NCBI RefSeq assembly: GCF_037975245.1
Contig: NC_092568.1
Coordinates: 17,691,001-17,755,000 of the forward strand
DNA: 64,000 bases
Source of the DNA: Apostichopus japonicus
Lineage: Eukaryota > Echinodermata > Holothuroidea > Aspidochirotida > Stichopodidae
Direction: 5' to 3'
The position numbers and the translations under genes were made by a program. Positions within the stretch are counted from its first letter, which is position 1. Every line of letters begins with the position of its first letter. Shown here in pieces: positions 1 through 10,500 of the stretch. The notes below the pieces were generated by a model that worked only from the letters and a program-made list of their open reading frames with translations, had not been told where the DNA came from and made no database searches.

Positions 1-263
1 CGTTCATATAGTAGGCCAATGACTTGACAACCACGTACGTAAACAGTTGACATTTTCTTTGGCTGGTATAACAAGAGTTATCAGACACAACGTCAGCAAT
101 GATACCCCGTGCGTGAATTAGGCCCATAGCTTAGATAAACTGATGGTGAATATGGGTGGTCTAGCTCTGGAAAACATTTTAATGTTTAATTTACTTCCTC
201 AATTCACTTTCATTTTTCTCATAAAGTAGTTTAATCTCATATTCCTCCTTTTCTTCATTTCAG
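1..263. other. Intron or intergenic flank, nothing coding seen
   Basis: The stretch is AT-rich and has no convincing ORF. Its last bases form a pyrimidine-rich tract ending in CAG at 261-263, a good splice acceptor for the exon that starts at 264. It is therefore probably the 3' part of an intron whose upstream exon lies outside the window. Confidence 0.5.
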
Positions 264-491
264 GTTCCTATGAACTCGAAGATGTTATGGATGAAAACAA
301 TTTCGTCACCAGTCTATGTATATATGGCTACTGTGACGAGTTTGACCAGCCCGAGGATCTGAGAGAACTCACTCCCTCCTTGGATGGTCAAGAATCATTG
401 AACCTTGACCTTGACGAGATCCAAGATGAATGGTCAACACTGGACATGTTGTTCTTTGATTTTTATGACGTCATGACCTACTACCTTTACC
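264..491 (+). CDS. Coding exon of an unrecognised acidic, tyrosine-rich protein, split by a transposon
   Basis: After the acceptor CAG at 261-263 the frame stays open for about 76 codons with coding-like codon choice. The peptide begins SYELEDVMDENNF, is acidic in the middle (LDLDEIQDEW) and ends FYDVMTYYLY just before a transposon at 492. I do not recognise the family. Without the transposon, and with one copy of the 8-bp duplication, the same frame would stop four codons later (TGA), so the element sits almost at the end of that reading frame. With the transposon, the frame runs about 29 codons into repeat sequence and stops at 575-577. The upstream exons are outside the window. The exon may belong to a gene that ends here; I see no arrestin N-domain signature linking it to the next gene. 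Confidence 0.45.
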
Positions 492-2119
492 CAGGGACGT
501 CGCTAGAGGGGGGGTGTGGGGGGGTGTCTCACCCCCCCCCCAATCTTGGTAAAAATGACAATAGTTGGAAAATTTGAGTGCGACAGTCGGAATTTCCGAC
601 TGTCGGAATTTCCGACTGTCGCCAGCTTCAATTCGGAATTTCCGACTGTCGCGCTCTAATTTTTCTGACTGTCGCACTCTTATTTTCATATGTTCTTGTA
701 ATTTGTGAGTGACATAAAATTTTCGATCAAAATTGACCTTTAATCAGTCATATTTACCACGTTTTCCTCGTCACATTGAGAAATTGTATCTCGCGATCCT
801 TATACTCCACCATACAAAACTTCGTATGATTTTGAATACTCTAAAAAAAAATACAACGTTCGCCAGCTTCATTTCGGAAAATTTATGTATTAATTTTGTT
901 ATTGGGTGGGTCGACCCTGTTCGCTAGCTTAAAGTAAGTTCAGGATATACCAGGGACGTAGCCAGGGGGAGCAGGGGAGCGACTGCTCCCCCCCCCCTTT
1001 GAGTGTCGAAAAAAAATGTTTAAAAACTGTTGTTTTTTAGCATGGTATTTTGTCAGTGCTCTTTTGATCTTGAATACTCGTCAACTCCGTTAACTCGATT
1101 ATAATCGTAATAACATGCAGGCCTACTGATTCAACTACTTACTTAGTTTGGCAGATGCAATTAGATAAATTTAGCCTATAGCCTATTTCAAACCTACAGT
1201 TGGCCACTGCGTAATAAAATACATATTGCCTACCTAACCTCACTCGATGGAATGTCACGAACCGTATGCACAACAACGACGACAAGTTCGTTCTCATCCG
1301 TTCTATGATTCGTCCTAAGTTGTTGCACGAACAGCATGTTATGAAGCTAAGCTAGCAATCGTACGTGATACGCACTTCCTATAAATAATTATTACACTGT
1401 TAATACACGGAGATAACGATATTTTTTTAGGCCACTGCAAATCTGGCTGTCTTACAAAATATGAAAGTTTATATTGTCCATCAATTAAGTTCGTCAAATG
1501 TATTTAAGTCCAGACATTGGACAATAAACAAGAATCATCCTTCTGGAAAAATTGTAAAAGAGCACTATGTTTGTCTTTCTGATATATTATGTAAAAGAAC
1601 ATGTAAAAGAATTCAAACAGGAAACAAAATCTGCTGATAATATGATATCATATGATAATGATGAAACTGGCAACAAATTGCACCAGATCGCATCTAAGGA
1701 TCTTCAATTGTTCAAAAAAATCTCAAAGGGGAGGGGGACACCCCCTCCCCTTAGACCCCTCCCCCATATCAATCGCAAAAAGTGCTTCCCTTTTCAAATT
1801 CCTGGCTACGACGTTGGGATATACATTGTCTCTATGGTATACAATTAAAACACGCAATGCTAATCTACGGAAGTTTAAAAGTGCCATCAACATAAGCAAA
1901 AACTTTGCCCCATAAGGTACAAATGTATTGAAAAAAGTTCGGAACAAAAGTGCAGTCGCGAAAGATGGGGTGTCTGACTGACACTGACCGTATCGTTGAC
2001 GATGAGTGCGGGGGGGGGGGGGTACAAGGCAGCAGTCGGAATTTTCTGACTCCAAAACCCATCCAGTTGGAATTTCAGCCACTACACCCCCCAATCATCA
2101 GGCCTTAGCTACGTCCCTG
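492..2119. mobile_element. hAT-like non-autonomous element with perfect 8-bp TSD
   Basis: The ends are imperfect terminal inverted repeats. The left begins CAGGGACGTCGCTA; the right, read on the opposite strand, begins CAGGGACGTAGCTA. The octamer CCTTTACC lies directly outside both ends (484-491 and 2120-2127), which is the 8-bp duplication typical of hAT transposons. No transposase is encoded. The inside is mosaic: a block of near-perfect palindromes (581-690), a second CAGGGACGTAGCC end at about 952 that suggests a nested insertion, and G/C-rich stretches (about 960-1010, 1725-1770, 2010-2025) of a type repeated elsewhere in the window. Confidence 0.85.
581..690. repeat. Palindromic internal repeat block
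   Basis: The motif CGACAGTCGGAA is followed by one T and then its exact inverse TTCCGACTGTCG (581-605). The half-motif TTCCGACTGTCG recurs at about 610-621 and 640-651, and a weaker version at about 666-676. It lies inside the hAT-like element, so it is probably a subterminal repeat of that element. Confidence 0.75.
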
Positions 2120-2499
2120 CCTTTACCACTTCTTCTGAGCTGGTATCATCATTCCTGATGTATGACGTCACTCCTGGTTACCATGATCGTGTCTGCGTAC
2201 CTCTGTCTCATGGCGATGAATACAACTATCTTCTGCCAGAGAATGGATTTTGCCAGCGCGATGACACCAACACAAGGGTCCGAGTAGACCCACGGCTGAC
2301 ACCATTCACTTTCTCTTCCGTTGGTGATATATTTGATCCCCTCTGGATGGATGTCACTAAACTTGCTGGTATCTTGGAAATAATGGACGACTACTATTTG
2401 ATGCCAATCTCGAGAGTTTTAGTCGTGGTCTTGCTTTATCGTCGAAAGAAACGGATGACATTTAATTCCAAGGGATTCTACATCCACTACGCGAAATAA
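2120..2499 (+). CDS. Open frame downstream of the transposon, possible end of the interrupted gene
   Basis: From the right-hand duplication the frame TTT-ACC-ACT stays open for about 125 codons to a TAA at 2497-2499; the first ATG is at 2158. The peptide includes EYNYLLPENGF and MDDYYLMP, and its Tyr/Asp-rich character resembles the exon left of the transposon. A poly(A) signal AATAAA (2495-2500) overlaps the stop codon. However, this frame is shifted by one base from the left exon and meets a TGA just upstream when the two are joined. Either a one-base indel accompanied the insertion, or this is 3' untranslated sequence that is open by chance. No family is recognised. Confidence 0.3.
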
Positions 2500-2500
2500 A
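2495..2500 (+). promoter_or_regulatory. Canonical poly(A) signal
   Basis: AATAAA overlaps the TAA stop of the preceding open frame. It is consistent with the end of the upstream + strand gene. Confidence 0.4.
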
Positions 2501-3900
2501 AGAATCCATCGCTCTCTCTGTTTATATACTGTTATATACATTATACATAAAGACTGCAGATACTATATTAGTATAATATATTTTGTATGAAAACAGTATT
2601 GTTGTTGGTTATATCACCTTAACCAACTAAGGCTCGAAAATCTTAAGTAGTTTCGAATATTGAACGTAATAAAAACAGAGAAAGTAATACCATCATTCAT
2701 GCTCTTTACATTTATAGCTTTGCTCGTTTCTCGGTTGTTGAAACCACGATTTTTTCTTGAGGCGTGAAGATCTACCTGTGGTCCAGATATAATTGACATC
2801 GTTAAACCCGCCCCCTCCCTTTTGCAAAGCAGTTGACTGTGTTTCGTGTAGAGGTATCTCATCTATATGGTAAAACTCTCCCCTCTTCCTCTCCAGAAAC
2901 AATAATCAACTTCCTAAGGATAATGTTTTGTATAGGGTTAAGTTTGCGCGCAAGTTCTGATCCGCTAAAGGTATTTTTGAATACGAAGAAGAAATTTCAA
3001 GTTAGATTTTCTCTTTATTACTTTTATTTTGAGTGCTTGAAAATTGCCACTAGAAAGTAAGCAGTATCTGAGAATCTTGCAACTTCTTTCCTTCCCGGAC
3101 CACGAATAACTAAATAGCATTGTTATGAAGTGTAGTGCACAGGCTTTTAAAGATTGCGGGCTTTTTATTCTTCACAGACAGACGATGGCCCTGGGCCAAG
3201 CCCTCCCCGACCCCCTTGGGCACTTCATCGTTGTTACAGATTCACAGTTACAACTGTTATAATACGCACTTAGAGAATAATTAAGCATCATTGCTATAGA
3301 AATGTGGCATGCATCTTTTACTTGTTCAACCCGGTATACGAATTTATAAAAAGTAAGAATAAAAACATGTGAAGCTTACGCTATTAAAGAAATAAATGAA
3401 GGGTTGTCTATATTTAGTAATATCACCATTTGCTAGAACTGAGGGTAAAGATATAGGGCTTCCAAGAAATGTCAGGTCAAGAAACCGTTGCTTTCGTACA
3501 AAAACAATTTCTCAGCTGTGAATTTTGTAACATTATATCCCCAGTTTAGCAGCTTATTATAGTAAACTATGTTAACCTCAAGTTTAAATTATGCACGCTT
3601 GAATTGCAAAATACTTCTCCAACAGTGACTTCCTTGCGGGTCATAATCCTCCACATTTTCCCGATGGACACTGAAAAGTGTCAAATTTGACAATGCAATG
3701 TCTCAGCCTGATGCAAAATGCTTTGTGTGTGGTTATGTTGTTCCTGCACAAAGCTGCCATTTTAAAGACCCATGGTTTTAAAAGAGGCAAATGTTGTTCA
3801 AGGTACAAGATTTATCCACCTCAATCCTCTACCCCCCCCCCCCCCACCCACCCTCCCCTCCATTAAACGCTACCGTCCTTGAAAGAGAAGAAAAGGGTAA
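2501..3900. other. Spacer without recognisable gene
   Basis: No supported exon was found. Short ORFs here have no coding character. I looked for an arrestin N-domain belonging to the next gene and did not find one. A C-rich run at 3831-3845 is low complexity. Confidence 0.5.
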
Positions 3901-4150
3901 TAGTCCCTACATTTAATTTCAAGTTTTTTCAAGTTTTTATTTATTTATTTCTATCATTAAATCACAATGATGTACATTTGTAAAAAAAAAAATTAAAAAA
4001 ATACGGTTCTAGCATTGAAGCAGCGGGACCAGAAGTAAGATGACTTTTCGAGTCTGGTCTCTTACAAACTAATACGAGAAAATTAAATTTTATATAGAGA
4101 CAAATAAAACATCAAGAAAACACATAGAAAAAAGCCACACATAGGGAATT
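3901..4150 (-). repeat. Probable 3' end of a LINE-type retrotransposon (minus strand)
   Basis: Read on the minus strand, the segment ends in an A-rich tail with AAATAAATAAATAAA followed by repeats of ACTTGAAA (3920-3950). Short simple repeats of this kind are typical tails of CR1/L2-like LINEs. No reverse transcriptase ORF remains, so this is a 5'-truncated copy at best. Confidence 0.4.
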
Positions 4151-4295
4151 TTAATTAAATTTATTATTTCCAGTAAAACTATTTATAGAAGGAGTATAAA
4201 ACACAGCCAGCATAGTATACTGACTATACACAAATGTCCACCCATCATTATTAATACAGTAATAACCCTATATCATTCTAACCTCTTTTCCACAG

Positions 4296-6271
4296 TCGTT
4301 TCAGTCGTCATTCGTCAAACAAGGTCCTTATTCCGTTGAAGTATTGCTTCAAAGGACAGGATATTTGCCAGGAGAGAGGATTGGTGTACTTCTCAACTTA
4401 AGTCGTGGAAAGCAATCACCATTATCCATCAGTCCTTTCATTACAACGGAGCTTTTCGCGGTGAGTTTCCAATGCAAACACCGTTCCTTGAGCCTGTATA
4501 CATGCATGTCAAGTGACATGTTTGTTCTTTACATATACATATTTGGCAGAGGTGTTGAAGTTTGAAAATGGCGAGCGATCAAGACTATACGTAGACTTAT
4601 AAGAGATATATATAGTAGTATATGAAGTTTAAAGCCACAGTGTGCGTCTAATTTAATTAGAAGATGCTTTCTATGACAAAAGTCTCATTATAGCTAACTT
4701 CTTGTCTAGCTAAGAGACAGGTGGACTGGCCTATATATGCGTACTGAAGTTTATAACTAGTGGCTGCTGGCCCCTGAGTCGCCGATATCCTCTTGGTTGT
4801 AAAATGTGCTATAGCTTTCGACCGAGAAGCCAACATGCTTGTTTGAGGGCCCCAACCTCGCCAGTTGAATTACTGCAGAAGCCCAATTTATGTCCCACTC
4901 GCCACCCTTGCTCAGAGGCCGTCTATAATGTGTACAATATAATAGAACGACCACGATTGGTCAGTTGTATATTACGGCCATAATAGAACACTGGTCATAC
5001 TGCCCTCGTCACAACATCTTAGCTCACAATGGGACGATAAGGTCTCTTTAACTCAGGCGCTTAGCCAGCCTCCATTGTGTGAGGGGGGCAAAGCCAACTT
5101 TTTTGTCCCTATTGTAAGTGTCAGAGCATTTAAGCTTAAATAACGCTTACATCGGTATGATTTTTCATGCCACCATATAGGCTCCACCCTCAGTACGAAT
5201 TCAAATTTTCAATTGGGGTGCAAAAGGTTGGCTGACGTCCGTCTTGGTGAGGGATCTATAAGGGGAGGAGAGAGCCCTCCCATTTGAGAAATTTTTACTT
5301 CGTTAAGGAAGCTTATAGATGCAAAATGGTGCTATTCATTTTCGGCATTGGGCTTACATGTTGATAAGAATAGTCAGTTTTTTGCCGAGCAGCAATCGAA
5401 GTAATGTTACTTGCTAAATTAATGGTCTTTGAATTATACTGCAGAAGAAGGGAAAAAACACTTGGAGGGTGTCTTATATAGTTGGAAGCATAATATAAGC
5501 AACACTCGGTAATAAGTTTGAATTCCTAGAGTGAACTTTAGCAATATACCGAGTCAAGAATGTTGTATTACAATATGAACGACCCGGTATATGAAAAGAA
5601 AGTATATATTAAAGATATATTACAACCTGTCGCAAAAGTTTATTTCGTCAAATTTCCCTTCTTACCCATCATGATGGTCAAAATACACATGTAATGCTTG
5701 TTCCTTCGCAAAGATCTGAGTTTTTTAGAACTTAAACAACCTTCTACTCTATAGAGTATAACATGTAAGTTAAGCAATGAATCTCGCCAATGTGGAGAGA
5801 AAAAAAAACAGGTCTATGGCATCTTAGCAGTAAATATATTTGACTGCAGCAATCCTTCAGGGTGATATCTTTGATTCCAGAACTCGTAAATCCTTGCTTT
5901 TAGCAAAGATTTGGTTATTTTCATCCTCGACCGCAAGGACCCTTCTCGGATATCTAATACCACAGACTGCATAATCCTGTTAACGTTAATCCAAGTTCTG
6001 ACTGATTATCGAACAGTACTTTATCCTGGCTTCAAGTAAATTACAAACATAGAGAGTTTTTTAATATTGACTATACTGTGCCCGTCGCCAACTTCTTTTT
6101 CTTTTCTTTCCATTTTCGTGTATAAAGTCAATATTGATTCCAGCTAACATCCGTAGTTTAATTAAATTATACTGTGACCAGGTCACTTCGCCGATGTATA
6201 TATGTATATCATATAGCACGCCGATAAAATATCCCCTGGGGTTTCCATTTCTCAACGGTTCAAAGGGGCCG

Positions 6272-6315
<44 letters not shown>

Positions 6316-6375
6316 TATATATATATATATAGAGGCATATATATATATATAGAGGCATATATATATATATAGAGG

Positions 6376-6426
<51 letters not shown>

Positions 6427-8677
6427 GCATATATATATATATATATATACATGTATATGTATTTATGTGTGTGTGTTAGATAGACAGGTAGATTGAAATG
6501 AAAGTATATACTATATACATAATATCTGAATATATATACATAAGCGACGCTTTTCTTAATACGGTGCGTCTGAAAACTGCTCAGTGCTAGGTGAACAAAC
6601 GACGTAACAAGCTATATGTAACTGGAATTGATAACAATCATTTCCAAGTTTTATTATCTGTATTGTAGATCTCTTAATTTCTTTAACTTTAGTTCTTCCT
6701 AAGGTTATATTTATAAGTATATGAAAAGAAATGTTATAAGATGATACTTGTTGTTGTTTGTTACACTGTTTTTGTTTCATTCATCTTTGTAGGCCGTTAG
6801 GTGTCAGGAACAGAAGGGTTTCTTGACATCTAAGGTTTGTTTGGAGAGGAAGAGGTTTATCTTTCCACGTACTGCTCGTCATCGGATGAGACAAGTCCTC
6901 CAGATCCCAGCAGATGCTATGCCCGCTACCAGCTTTAAAACAGCTTTCGAACATCCAGTTGAGCTCAACTATTATCTCAATGTAAGTTTATTAGTAACGC
7001 AGTAACACACACATTAACATTCGATGTGGCGTTTTGAGTAGGTTTTGTCATTTTGTCGATAATATGCGATCCCACTATATGCCATAATAATGTTACTTTG
7101 TCGATAATACGTGATACCAATATATGCCTTTGCGATAATATGCGATACTAATATATGCCATGATAATGTTAGTTTGTCGATAATATGCGATACTAATATA
7201 TCTCATAATGATGTTAGTTTGTTGATAATTTGCTATACTAATATATGCCGTTATAATGTTATAGTTTGTCGATAATACGTGATACTAATATATCCCACGA
7301 TAGAGTTAGTTTGTCGATAATATGCGATACTAATATCATATAACACTGTTGTTCTTTGATTGACTGTATAGGCATATATACTCAACTTCTGTGTATCAAA
7401 TATATATGAACATTTCGCAATTTTGGAGAAGTCATAATTTTTAAAATGATGCGACATTTTGGGATACGTGACATGTTGCAAAATATGGGCGATTCATTTG
7501 TAAAATAGAACAATAACTCATACTCTCTAGTGTAACATAGTGAAAATTGTATATAAAAAAATGATATGTTATACCTACGCCTATGAGGCTTATAAATATA
7601 CCAGATGTGATCAACTAACTTCAACCTCATGCTCAGAAATGCTTGGTATCTTACATTTGGTGCAACTTGAAATTCGCAGAGAAACGCAAAGAACTCCTTA
7701 AAAGGGATAGTCCATTTAATAAACATTTACATTTAATAACATTTAATAAACGAAGGAGGAACATATTCTAAGCTTCCTGGTAAAACTTGCTTTCACTTCC
7801 TATGTAACGTTTTCCAGATAACATTTGAAGTTGACACGTTTTGTACCCAAAGTGAACTTGAAGCAAACAGATGTGATGTCATATCGTATAGCATAATTAC
7901 AAATTTGGTTATATTTGTCATTAAATTTAAGTATACAATATTTTCTATACTTCAAAATTGGGATACATCTCTGTATGAGTATACTATCAGCATTGGTATA
8001 TTGTTAACTTCTTCAGATCGCCTTCGGTAAAGTTGGAACTCCATCCAATCAAATGTCAAAACAATCAAGTGAAAAATAACGGAAAACAAAACATTTTTTC
8101 TACCTGTGTGCAACTATGACATCACACCTGTTTGTTTCTAGTAGCTGACTTTATGGAAAAATCTCTGGCAATTATCAATATCTCGATAACGCTATGTATA
8201 GGAAATGCTTCCAAACTTCACAATGATGCAATTTTACAAGTCAAAAATACAATTTCCTCTGGACTATCATTTTATTCCAACGTATAATCACATTTTCGTC
8301 GTGAAAATGTTGATTATACAAACAATAATAAAAATTACTTTGTTTCATTGCATGGGATTCACAAACCTTGACAGATTAAATAACCTTCAGGAAAATTATT
8401 TCTCCAATATGTTTTATGGAACACGTGATGAAAGAAAAATGCGTCCTATATTGCACAATATGTTATGTATGTAACATATATCTGTAATGGAGAACAAAAG
8501 AACTCGCTGCACCATCTGAAGGTTAAATCTATCAACAAGTCTATATCCAATTGCTTTTAAAAGAAAATATTGCAATTTAAGAAAAAAATCAAAAATCAAA
8601 ATGTCGGTCATTTCATATAACATTGACCTCACTATAAACATGCATGGTTATATAATAGATATATATATAAATATATA

Positions 8678-8744
<67 letters not shown>

Positions 8745-9352
8745 ACAACTGAACTTATGCATGCAATATCCGTGTGTGAATTGTGAAAAATTAGACCAAG
8801 AGTCTCTGGATATTTCGGTAAAACACTACTTTTTAATTCTTCACATCGCCTTGAGTACATCAACAGACGTGGGACTAGCGGGATAATTTTGACGTCAGGC
8901 TCGGGAAAACTTAGCTGTTATACGAGTAAAAAATTATATCGCTTCCACTGGGGATTTCTGACATTCCCGTTCCTAATTTGATGTTAAGCTGACCTTTTCT
9001 AATCTCTTTTGTCAGTATATCATTTTTTGAAAAAGTGACAAAATATTATTGTATCATTCGGAAGGATTTTCGGACTAATACGCTGTTTTGAAAATCATTT
9101 TGAAAATTGCCTATGGACAAGATATTATGCTAAATATAATTGGATAGGCTGACAACCTAACAAAGATTATGTTCATAACACACCTTCTAACTATTTTTCT
9201 TTATAACGAGATTTCATTTTCGATTCTCCCTTTCTCTCCTGCAGGTGAGATTATCCTCCAAGGAGATTCAAATTCCAATTAAGGTCGGAAAGAAGAGAAT
9301 AAGGGAACGTAATTTCGAGAATGCTAGATTGGAAACTTGGACCACAGTATGA
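4296..9352 (+). CDS. Arrestin-domain protein, C-terminal arrestin domain (3 exons)
   Basis: The exons are 4296-4460, 6793-6981 and 9245-9352. All junctions are phase 0 and all introns are GT-AG. They join into 153 codons ending in TGA. The peptide has the order of an arrestin C domain: a first strand region with [18 protein letters not shown] (residues about 20-37), a middle segment containing [16 protein letters not shown], then [24 protein letters not shown] and the closing strand [10 protein letters not shown]. Alpha-arrestins are adaptors that recruit ubiquitin ligases to membrane cargo. Here the protein stops about 20 residues after the last strand (ETWTTV) with no PPxY motif, so NEDD4-ligase recruitment is not indicated. 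No N-terminal arrestin domain was found between the window start and 4296, so the gene is incomplete in the window or lacks that half. Acceptor 4305 is an in-frame alternative to 4296. Confidence 0.75.
4461..6792 (+). other. Intron 1 of the arrestin-like gene
   Basis: No further exon is supported. A G-rich stretch with an end-like CAGGCGCTTAGCC at about 5055 resembles hAT termini seen elsewhere but has no clear partner. The (TA)n compound array is listed separately. Confidence 0.5.
6271..6450. repeat. Compound (TA)n microsatellite with AGAGGC interruptions
   Basis: TA dinucleotide blocks are broken four times by the hexamer AGAGGC (followed by A or CT), giving a second-order repeat. It lies inside an intron of the arrestin-like gene. 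Confidence 0.95.
7046..7345. repeat. 45-bp minisatellite, about 6.5 copies
   Basis: Each unit starts TTTGTCGATAATATGCGATA and continues with TATATGCC and TAATGTTA. Unit boundaries fall about every 45 bases, with one shortened unit near 7120. It lies in the second intron of the arrestin-like gene. Confidence 0.9.
7735..8205. repeat. Foldback (MITE-like) element, copy 1
   Basis: An arm at 7845-7890 containing CAAACAGATGTGATGTCATA is repeated in inverted form at 8113-8150 (CAAACAGGTGTGATGTCATA on the minus strand). A diverged copy of the whole unit lies at about 61140-61600, with the same order of landmarks (AGGAACATATT, TTGGTATAT, GTAAAGTTGGAA, ATATCTYGATAACGCT). It is intronic here. Confidence 0.75.
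8650..8740. repeat. (TA)n microsatellite
   Basis: A nearly pure TA dinucleotide run with a few extra A or T near its start. It gives a long isoleucine-tyrosine ORF that is an artefact. Confidence 0.95.
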
Positions 9353-9366
9353 AGGGAGGCAGCCAA

Positions 9367-9417
9367 AATAAAAAAAAAACAAAACAAAATCACACATGTC
9401 TTTAATACGGTAATAAA
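9367..9417 (+). promoter_or_regulatory. Poly(A) signals of the arrestin-like gene
   Basis: AATAAA occurs at 9367-9372, fifteen bases after the stop codon, and again at 9412-9417. This supports 9350-9352 as the true stop and a short 3' UTR. Confidence 0.6.
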
Positions 9418-10164
9418 TTACTGTGTGAGGAAAATTATCATTTATTTGTACTCATTTGCAAGATTTCTTTTCATTATAAATGAACATGACTATATATTAT
9501 ATGACACAGGAGAATGGCAGCAGCTAGACAGGGAGAATGCAAATATAATTATATATTTTTGTATCATTTTACAGGAATGGTATCTTCGAAGTTCATGCAC
9601 GCTGTATGTATATAACGTTCCCCTTATTTATCTACATATATATATATATATATATATATATCCCCGGAAAAGATGATAGGTGAAAAGATGAAAAAAGATG
9701 GAAATATGACAGCTGTGGATGGAACATGTAAGACTGCAACGGGCATAGTGTATGAGTGGTGGGGGGGGGAGGGGATTGGGGGAGGGGAGAATTTCGAAGT
9801 TGACTAGATGGGTATAGGGGGAGATCGTTCTTCTGAAATTGACGGTTAGAATCGCTATTATATTGCATATTTCTTTGTGTATGAAAGCCAATAGTATATA
9901 ATAATTTCTAACACAACTGGTCCTATTGATGATTTACAGCGACATATCAGATCCTTCCTCTAACATAGTGACATCATTATAAGACGCCCTATATGTTCAT
10001 AAAAACCATGATCCTGTTTAATATAGCAAACTTATAATCCCCCCCCCCCCCCCCATTGACTTAAACACGTCAATTCTACATAAGGTGGCCTCTCCAAATT
10101 TGTAGAAGTTTTCACTTGAAGCCACCCCTGGATTTTTGTCTGATAGGAATAGAACTATGGCACG
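9418..10164. other. Spacer without recognisable gene
   Basis: Holds a short (TA)n run (about 9638-9661), a G-rich stretch (9760-9790) and a C homopolymer (10038-10054). No coding signal. Confidence 0.5.
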
Positions 10165-10500
10165 CAGTTTGCACCAATTTATTGGGGTGTGCAATTATGA
10201 GGCGGTGATAGTTATATATTATTCACATCGACGCGACGAGTAACATTGAGAACCAAATTCAGAGCGGTAGGACGATAATACATTAAGACCACCATATTCA
10301 TATCGACAAAACAATATACATATCATTTGAAACGGTCAAACAAATTGACACCACCTTATCGGTTTTATACGGTGACATAAATCGACACCACAATTATGTA
10401 AAATGCCCGCCAAATTAATGCTTCACCGCGATATAAACGATGTAACTATCACCGCCCCATGCATAATTTCACACCGGACTAAATTGGTGCAAAAATGCGT
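10165..10500. mobile_element. MITE with ~50-bp terminal inverted repeats
   Basis: The left arm starts TTTGCACCAATTTATT and ends GCGGTGATAGTTAT (to about 10217). The right arm, read on the minus strand from about 10498, starts TTTTGCACCAATTTAGT and ends GCGGTGATAGTTAC. About 230 bp lie between, with scattered GACACCAC-like repeats. No ORF and no clear duplication at the edges, so the superfamily is not assigned. Confidence 0.75.

Noticed and set aside
466-2170. CRE octamers TGACGTCA on both sides of the hAT insertion (466-473, 2163-2170)
   Set aside because: They are not at the duplication boundary and sit in coding-like sequence. I treat the pair as coincidence.
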